Assembly: GCA_022410635.1 (NCBI GenBank)
Contig: JAJVDF010000779.1
Location: forward strand, 400,493 to 464,492
Source of the DNA: Tretioscincus oriximinensis
Lineage: Eukaryota > Chordata > Lepidosauria > Squamata > Gymnophthalmidae
Direction: 5' to 3'
Length of the DNA: 64,000 nt
Both the position numbers and the translations under genes were made by a program. Positions 57,780 through 64,000 of the stretch are shown piece after piece (within the stretch, counting starts at the first letter, position 1; every line of letters starts with the position of its first letter). The notes below the pieces were generated by a model, which did not search any database, had not been told where the DNA came from, and saw only the letters and a list, made by a program, of their open reading frames with translations.

Positions 57780-59950
57780 GTGCATTTCATGGCTATCTAT
57801 CAACAATACAATCTCTTACTTGAATACTAGTGGAGAGCCCAAAAAAATGCAGGCTTGGGAAGGCAATAGCAGTGGTGAGTGGGCTGTTGTGGTGGTCTTG
57901 GGGACGGTGGGGGTAGACCACCACAATGCTGCTGGCAGATTTGGGCTGGGTGCTGAAGGGTGATCTTTGCTATGTTTGGTGGGCAAATTGGCAGCCTAGA
58001 ATGTTGTCACCATGGGCAAATGCAATCCAAAGTTTTGCCCCCTGTCGTTGGTCAGCAGATCTTGGAATGTTGAACTCACCGATCCAAGCTTTATTAATAT
58101 TAGATATTTCTTTAGGTTTTTTTTCCTTCTTCAGGTTGCAAGGCAAGGAAAAGTCACCATGCTGTTTGATGGTGTAGTGGCCCTGAGTATTGTGGGACAT
58201 GTTAAGGCTTTCACTTGGCCCACACCTCTTCCAAATTGACAAATAACCTCCCCCCCCGCCCAGTCTCATTGGTGTTTATGAAACTGCCGTAGGCTAGAGG
58301 AATCTCTAATCAGACCATACCTCTTTGGAAGAGTGTACTTTCCTGGCCCCTTAGTAGAATGTATCCACACATCTTTGTGGAACATTTTGGAACAGAATTC
58401 TGAATATTCACCATCTAACCTATGTTAATGTTTTTATATTTGATTTATCATCTTCGTGTGTTCAGAAATCACTGAAAATATTGTAGTCATTTGTGGCTTG
58501 TACGGTTGCATTGTTGAACAATTTGGAAATGGTTTTGCTTGCTTATNTACTTCAAGAGGCGTATATCAAAAGAGAGGATAACAAACTTTTAAAAATGCAG
58601 CTAAACTGGAGCATGGCCAATGCAACATCATCGTAAATGCAAAGAAAAAGGTCCCTGAGGCATATGGCCACACCAGCGTGTGATGATTTGTCTCTCTGCC
58701 TGTGCCTATGAATGACTTTTTCACCATGCTGCCAGTCAGCTGAGTGAGGGTAAGGGGGAGATGTAGGCGAGAGGGGTCCAATGTGGTCCTCTCAGAATAC
58801 TTGTGAAACAAGTAATTTTTTTTCCATTACTTTCCAATCTGGACCAGCAGGAGGGCTCCCAGTCACACCTTTGGATTCTGGGAAATATTTCTGACTAGAT
58901 TTTTTTAAAAAAGGTTTGAAATATTCAGCATCAAGTCTTGAAANTCTTTCATAATTTGTGACTCTTCTTTTTGGAAGATGTTATTCCCTCAGTTTCTTTG
59001 GATATTTTCATAGATAACCCANGCAGCCCACAAACAACAAATTCTTCTATTTTATAAATAAAATTCATATCTTAGTACCCAGAATTCAGAAAGTCAGAAC
59101 TATTTCTCATGAATTAGTACTCTTAGAACACATTTTACCTGCTTTGTTTTTACTATCACATCATACGGAAAAAACATCCTAAAGATTTTCATAGCTCACC
59201 AGTTTGCAGCTGATTTTGTAAGAAGAACCAGTTATATACAAAAAATGAATAAATCACAAACCAATAAGGTAAATTGGAATACCTTTCTCTTCATATCTCT
59301 GCAAAGGAGTGAAAAAGATATCTGGGGTGCTTTCACCACTGAGCCCTTCTCTTGGCTGTATCTTGGAATTGGAGCCTGCCATCTATATGCTGGAGTAGGT
59401 TCTGGCAGGCTCTGGCATGTAAATAGCTTGTAGACTGACCAGATTTTCTGAGGCCCAAACTGGGATAATTAATATTCATGAATATGCATATCACCCATCA
59501 ACATGCATACCCCTCTGAAATCCCTGCCCAAGAAATCTGCGGGAATCATGTGGGAATATTTGGAAGTGCATGAGATTTTTTGAAGTGTGTGAGATTTTTT
59601 TCAAAGTGCACAAGAAATTTGCATTTTTTTATTCTGGAATAAACCAGTCTACACAATGCTTTATAGAAGAATATCAGTGATGTGTAGATCAGGCTTTAAT
59701 GTGCACAGGGCCTATGACTGTAATCCACATAGAATTTTTCTGTGCTATCATTGTGCTACCACCAGTGAGCTGCATATTATACAAAAGTTATTACAGGGAA
59801 ATAGGATCAAGTCTGTTTCTATGTTAATAAATGTTTATTGGTGTCCATTCAAATTAAATTCAACTTCTTCATTGTCAGAAAATTTTAAACTTCTAGATAA
59901 CTATTAAACTAAAGCAGGAAAAAAATAAAACAAACATGAACTGAATTATT
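57780..59950. other. mostly nothing recognised
   Basis: A degenerate hairpin relating to MITE family D may lie at about 59365-59415 (GGAGCCTGCCATCTATATGC). No gene is recognised. Confidence 0.35.
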
Positions 59951-59954
59951 TCCT

Positions 59955-60218
59955 GAGGACCAGTTTGGTGTAGTGGTTAGAGTGTTAGACTCTTATCTGA
60001 TAATCTCCCGGTTCGATTCCCCACTCCTCCATGAAGCCAGCTGGGTGACCTTGGGATAGTAACAGTTCTTTAAAACTCTCTCAGTCCCAGCTAATTCACA
60101 GGGTGTCTGTTGTGGAGAAAGCAACAAAAGCTATGTGCACCACCCCCATGCCTTGGTTGGCCGTTCTGAGACCTTTGGGTATAGGGCAGGATATAAGTAC
60201 AAATAAATAAATAATAAA
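59955..60218 (+). mobile_element. tRNA-derived SINE, family A
   Basis: GGTGTAGTGGTTAGAG, GGTTCGATTCC and the same body as the 2991 copy, with an AAATAAATAAATAAT tail. Confidence 0.85.
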
Positions 60219-60219
60219 C

Positions 60220-61090
60220 AAGAAAGCAAACAAATAAACTACGTCTAAATATCTAGTGCTGACTAATCATAGGAAGCTCATGAAATAACTATTATCCCAA
60301 AATGAAAGAATTAATTAACTTGCATTTGGCAGCATGCCTCATTCTGATAAGCATATAATGATTTGAGATATCCTGGAGATATGCCAGGTAATCCTGGCAA
60401 AAATCCCAGCTCTCCTTGGCTTCTTTGTCTTTGGACTCTGAGTCTGATTTAGAGTCCATTAATTAAAGTAGTTGCAGGAGAAGAGTCCATCTTCTTTCTC
60501 TTTTTGCAATTTATTCCACATTCCACAACTCTTACTGATTCCCTGTTCTGTAGGGGTTTTCCCCACTGAAGAACACAGAGCAATCCTGCTGCGTGTTCAG
60601 GACCCATTTCCAAATTTTTATGTTGCTTCAGTGGAAAGCATGAATGAAACAAGGGTGGAATGTATGGCCATTAATGTGTGTGTTAAGGAGCTCAGTACTC
60701 CAGAATCTCTGCACAGGACAATGCATTATGATGAGATCTTTACTAAACGCTCACTAATCCAGAGGAATGTTAGAGTACATTAGCCACTTAGGTACCAATT
60801 CCAATGTTGTCTTTATTCCAGATTAAGCTGTGGCAATTCCTGTGTAGTCCAGATCCGAGTGAGCATGGGGTTGTGGGTGCAAGGAGCATGCATTCAAGTA
60901 TGCATTGCCTTGGTTCTAATGCTGACCAACTTGCTACATGCAGGTACATGCTGCTATAGCTAACCTGGATCAAACAAATCTATATTTACTAAGCAGATTT
61001 AGTACAAGGACTGTGTAAAATATCATAATGTTGAATCACAGAAATACATTATAGGAATGCATATCAAGGGGTCGGGTGAATTTGTTTGTT
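60220..61090. other. nothing recognised
   Basis: A 103-codon open frame at 60472-60783 has no recognisable domain. Confidence 0.4.
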
Positions 61091-61093
61091 ATA

Positions 61094-61277
61094 CAGATGA
61101 CACCCTGCTATAATGAATGCCAAGGCATTGAGCTAATTGTTTGTTATAATGAATTTTTGTTGTAACAAAACCCATTGTAACCATTACTCTTACGATCGTT
61201 CCACCAAAACTTTTAAATTTGTTTGTCATACCACAAATTTTGTTATAACGGGATTATTTATCATGGAATTTCACCTG
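61094..61277. mobile_element. 184-bp Tc1/mariner- or pogo-like MITE
   Basis: It starts CAGATGACACCCTGC with TATAATGAAT inside the left end. It ends GTTATAACGGG...TTTCACCTG. TA lies on both sides (61092-61093 and 61278-61279). The inner repeated TATAATGAA and TTATAACG motifs resemble pogo/Tigger termini. Confidence 0.6.
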
Positions 61278-61289
61278 TATCTGTAAATA

Positions 61290-61960
61290 TCTCTTTCTTT
61301 AGATCCTTTATCTCTCATGGAGGTTCAATTAAAAGAAGCAACAACAGAAATATCATATTCTTTCCATGAACATATGAATTGTCCCAAAGAAGACATCGCA
61401 AAAAAACAGACTTCAGATAATTTGGGTGCGATCAATTGAATAAAGACTGATTTTGCTTGATCATAGAGAGTGGAATATTAAAGGAAGAGATTGTGAAACA
61501 GCCTGCAAAATGTTCTCTCACAAACTCTTTTACTTTGCTTAATTATGATAAAAAAATAAGAGCACAAACATTTATGAATCCGATATGCATGGAAATATTG
61601 CTAGAATTAGAAAATGGGAATAGGCCTAGGCCAGACTCAACCTTCATCTTTAAATTCATTTCTGATGCATGAATGTAATTAACTGGCCCAACATCACCCA
61701 AAGATCTTCAGCAATCAGTTGCTGCTGGGGTTCATTTTACCTACAATTTTGCATCATTGGATTTGACCTTTCAAGGCTTATCCAGGAATCCTGCTGCATT
61801 TATGGGAAGTAATTTTTTAAAGGTCACTCATGAATGGAAATGCTGGTTTTACATAAGCAAGAGATCAAGCTGGGACCACTTTGCAAAAAAAAAATCCAAA
61901 AGAATAAGGACACATACAGTTAAGCAGTTATGTGGCTCTTTTTCTTTCTATCCCCCAAAG
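61290..61960. other. nothing recognised
   Basis: No gene or repeat is recognised. Confidence 0.45.
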
Positions 61961-61964
61961 TAGT

Positions 61965-62155
61965 AGAAGAATCTGGTTTTTATACCCTGCCCTTCTCACC
62001 CAAAGGAACTCAGAGTGGCTTACGTTAATTTTCACCCAAAGGCTCATATCTGTTATATCTTCCCCACCAGATTAATGGTAGTATTCATTTATCTAATTGA
62101 AATGTAGATTGCAAATCTACTTTCATTTGAATAGCTGAGTTGGCTAGAGCTGAAG
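61965..62155 (-). mobile_element. tRNA-derived SINE, family B-like
   Basis: The tail side GTAGAAGAATCTGGTTTTTA and body CTCACCCAAAGGAACTCAGA place it with family B in reverse. The tRNA head is missing. Confidence 0.6.
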
Positions 62156-62235
62156 GTCAACAAATGCTCAATAACAAATTTGACATAGTTCACAAAAACA
62201 CCAAACAGGTATATTCTATTAATATACACAACATA

Positions 62236-62499
62236 TACTTCCTTCATATAAACAAATAAGTATACATAGATTTCATATAGAGTATGTTATATACTTCAGT
62301 ACAATCAAAGAACAAAAAATATAGGGCTATCCCGTTACCGCATAGACTTGGGATTTCACTCTGTGGCTTCTTCTGGCCCTTAATATATAAATGTAACAGC
62401 TTTTTCAGCATATAGTTTTTGCTCTTTGATTGTATTGAAGTATATAACATACTCTGTATGAAATTTGTGTATACTTATTTGTTTATATGAAGGAAGTAT
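62236..62499. repeat. long inverted repeat (foldback)
   Basis: The left arm (about 62236-62320; CTTCCTTCATATAAACAAAT and on) is the near-perfect reverse complement of the right arm (about 62414-62499; ATTTGTTTATATGAAGGAAG). A spacer of about 93 nt separates them. No matching element is seen elsewhere in the window. Confidence 0.85.
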
Positions 62500-62519
62500 G
62501 ACGATTCTTCGTATGTCCA

Positions 62520-63184
62520 GGAGTTCATGTAGGACAGTGCTACAGTGGTACAGGATAAAGCCTACAAACTTTTGGGGCTGCTAATACATTTGCTAGTCTG
62601 GATTACCAGTCAATGCAAAACAGTTCAAATGTACCATAAAGCACTTCAAAGCAAATGCATAATATTGGTAATGCTCAGTTCTGTTGTTCTATTTGAATGA
62701 ATTTGCACGAATTCAACACCTAGTTACCATATATACTTGAATATAGAGCGAGTTTTTCAGCACATTTTTTATGCCTTTATATTCAGGTCTTGACATTCAG
62801 CCTGTAAGAAGGAACCTCCTTCTTGCTTTTTTCTGCTTCCCTGTTGCTGTTGAACACGTGGCTGAAGGGGGGGGGGAAGGAGGGGTTAGGGAAAGAACAA
62901 ATCTTCCTCTGTCAAGGACTCCACCCTATAGCCACTCATTCTACCGATGCTGTTGCCTGGGAAATGGGAGGGAACTACCCTTTGGGGCTTTTTCCAGCCT
63001 TGGCTTGACCCCCTCCCCTCTCCCTCAGCAGCAAGGAGGAGCAGGAGGGAGCCCAGATGGCAAAGGAGAAGAAAAAAACCCAAGGGTAATTTTTAAAACT
63101 TTTTTATTCCCCTCTCCCCCTCCGCTGGTCCTGTTTTTCCCAGACAGGGCAGCCTCCCCTTTCCTTTTTCAGGAATGTCTGGAA
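62520..63184. other. nothing recognised
   Basis: Includes a short G-rich and C-rich stretch near 62.86-63.17 kb. No gene is recognised. Confidence 0.4.
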
Positions 63185-63517
63185 TGAGCTTGGCCATCCA
63201 CATTTTATGGACACTAAAGGTATAAATGGATACTAGGAAGGATATCTAGATGTTGCCTCTGGGATGGAGCAACAGGCAGGACTCCTGAAATACCATTTGC
63301 AGGGAGTCATGAACAGGTGCATATTTTGCTTTCCTCTGTTCGGACTGCCCAGGTGCATCTGGTGGGCTTCTGTGTGACACAGAATGCTGGACTTGATGGG
63401 CTGTGGCCTGATCCAGTATGGCTCTTCTTATGTTCTTATGTTCACATTCTGGGACTGCCATAGTCTACACTAGCATGTGTATGGCAGGCTCCCATTCTGA
63501 GGTCCAGCCCAAAATAA
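63185..63517. mobile_element. foldback MITE, family D, split by a CR1
   Basis: The left remnant GAGCTTGGCCATCCACAT and right part TGCCATAGTCTACACTAGCA, with an outer end GTCCAGCCCAAAATAA, flank the CR1 3' end at 63205-63443. The right outer end shows the full terminus that the copies beside the CpG island lack. Confidence 0.65.
63205..63443 (+). mobile_element. CR1 LINE 3' end
   Basis: Starts in the last coding block (TTATGGACACTAAAGG), continues through GGAGCAACAGGCAGGACTCC and ends TCTTCTTATGTTCTTATG. Confidence 0.85.
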
Positions 63518-63799
63518 AGCTCAATGAGGAAAAGGCTTTAAAATCAACTAAAGTCCTGACTGCGTATGCGCCGAGCCACGGAGTAGTCGCCGCCGCCGGG
63601 GGCTCCGAGAAAGCGCGCAATAATTTAAAATTAAAAGCAAGCAAGCCGATTCTTTGAAAGAAATCAAACAACGCAACACTTGAAGAAGAACTAAACAACG
63701 GAACGCCGCTGGAGAATAATCTAAAATAATTACAGAAAGGCAAGAAAAACGCCGGAGAAGCCAGACGCTGTAAGTTTGAAACTCAAAAGCGGAGCTGAG
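63518..63799 (+). mobile_element. probable 5' UTR of an L1-like LINE
   Basis: A short CpG-containing leader (GTATGCGCCGAGCCACGG, then GTCGCCGCCGCCGGGGG) precedes an ORF1-like start at 63800. Its left limit next to the MITE end is approximate. Confidence 0.45.
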
Positions 63800-64000
63800 A
63801 TGGCGTCGGACGTGGGGGGGAGCGACGTGGGACTAGCAACTTCAAATGATGTTGCGGATATAATAAAAAGACTTGACGAAATCCTTAATGCTTCCCAAAA
63901 TATGGAGAAGAGAATAGGAGGTATAGAGACTCAGTTAAAGAAAATCACGGAAGACCAAAGGACTATACATACAACGGCACAAACAGCCAAAACGCTGGCC
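63800..64000 (+). CDS. L1-like LINE ORF1 N terminus (partial)
   Basis: The frame is open from ATG at 63800 to the window edge (67 codons). It starts MASDVGGSDVG. It continues with a heptad-like segment (ADIIKRLDEILNASQNMEKR, then IETQLKKITEDQ) that looks like the coiled coil of L1 ORF1 protein, a trimeric RNA-binding chaperone. The start is chosen because it is the first ATG after a GC-rich leader, and no stop follows. The rest lies outside the window. The family is inferred from layout and coiled coil, not from the RNA-binding domain. A cellular coiled-coil gene is less likely. Confidence 0.5.
   Translation, partial: MASDVGGSDVGLATSNDVADIIKRLDEILNASQNMEKRIGGIETQLKKITEDQRTIHTTAQTAKTLA

Noticed and set aside
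60472..60783. 103-codon plus-strand frame that looked gene-like
   Set aside because: No domain, no codon bias and no splice or promoter context; length is near chance expectation.

Overview
The window is vertebrate nuclear DNA, most likely from a squamate reptile (lizard or snake). It is AT-rich and intron-bearing. It is crowded with CR1/L3 and L2 LINE pieces, several tRNA-derived SINE families, many short palindromic DNA transposons, a Helitron pair and L1 pieces. Isolated single N bases are scattered through it. Assignment to Squamata is inferred from this repeat mix; no species can be named.

Two protein-coding genes are clear, both on the minus strand and in the order known from the human 18q11 region. 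AQP4 (aquaporin-4 water channel) occupies about 8-21 kb. Four coding exons with consensus splice sites give an uninterrupted 301-residue M23 form. The separate exon that would start the longer M1 form was not found. Directly after the AQP4 stop, the UGA-CUA-G context and a 28-codon frame match the known stop-codon readthrough isoform (AQP4ex). CHST9 (GalNAc-4-O-sulfotransferase 2) contributes its large terminal catalytic exon at 44.2-45.3 kb and a 35-nt upstream microexon at 46.6 kb. Its N-terminal exons are outside the window or not recognised.

Layout. 0-8 kb: a CR1/L3 reverse-transcriptase fragment, two Harbinger-like elements with TAA target duplications, a SINE and a Helitron. 8-21 kb: AQP4, with a long pyrimidine tract (on the coding strand) just upstream of the last exon, a compound triplet array and an L1 tail in its introns. 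21-44 kb: intergenic, with nested mobile elements and one GC-rich CpG-island-like block (29.6-30.9 kb) bracketed by two inverted copies of a foldback MITE. 44-47 kb: CHST9 exons separated by an L2 that is split by a CR1. 47-64 kb: probable CHST9 intron or upstream DNA, including a CR1 inserted head-on into another CR1, several MITEs, and at the right edge the 5' end and ORF1 start of an L1-like element that runs off the window.

The two genes are not functionally linked: one is a plasma-membrane water channel, the other a Golgi sulfotransferase. The conserved neighbourhood supports orthology. The most interesting observations are the AQP4 readthrough cassette, the CpG island between inverted foldback MITEs, and a non-autonomous Helitron family that carries a piece of CR1 reverse transcriptase.
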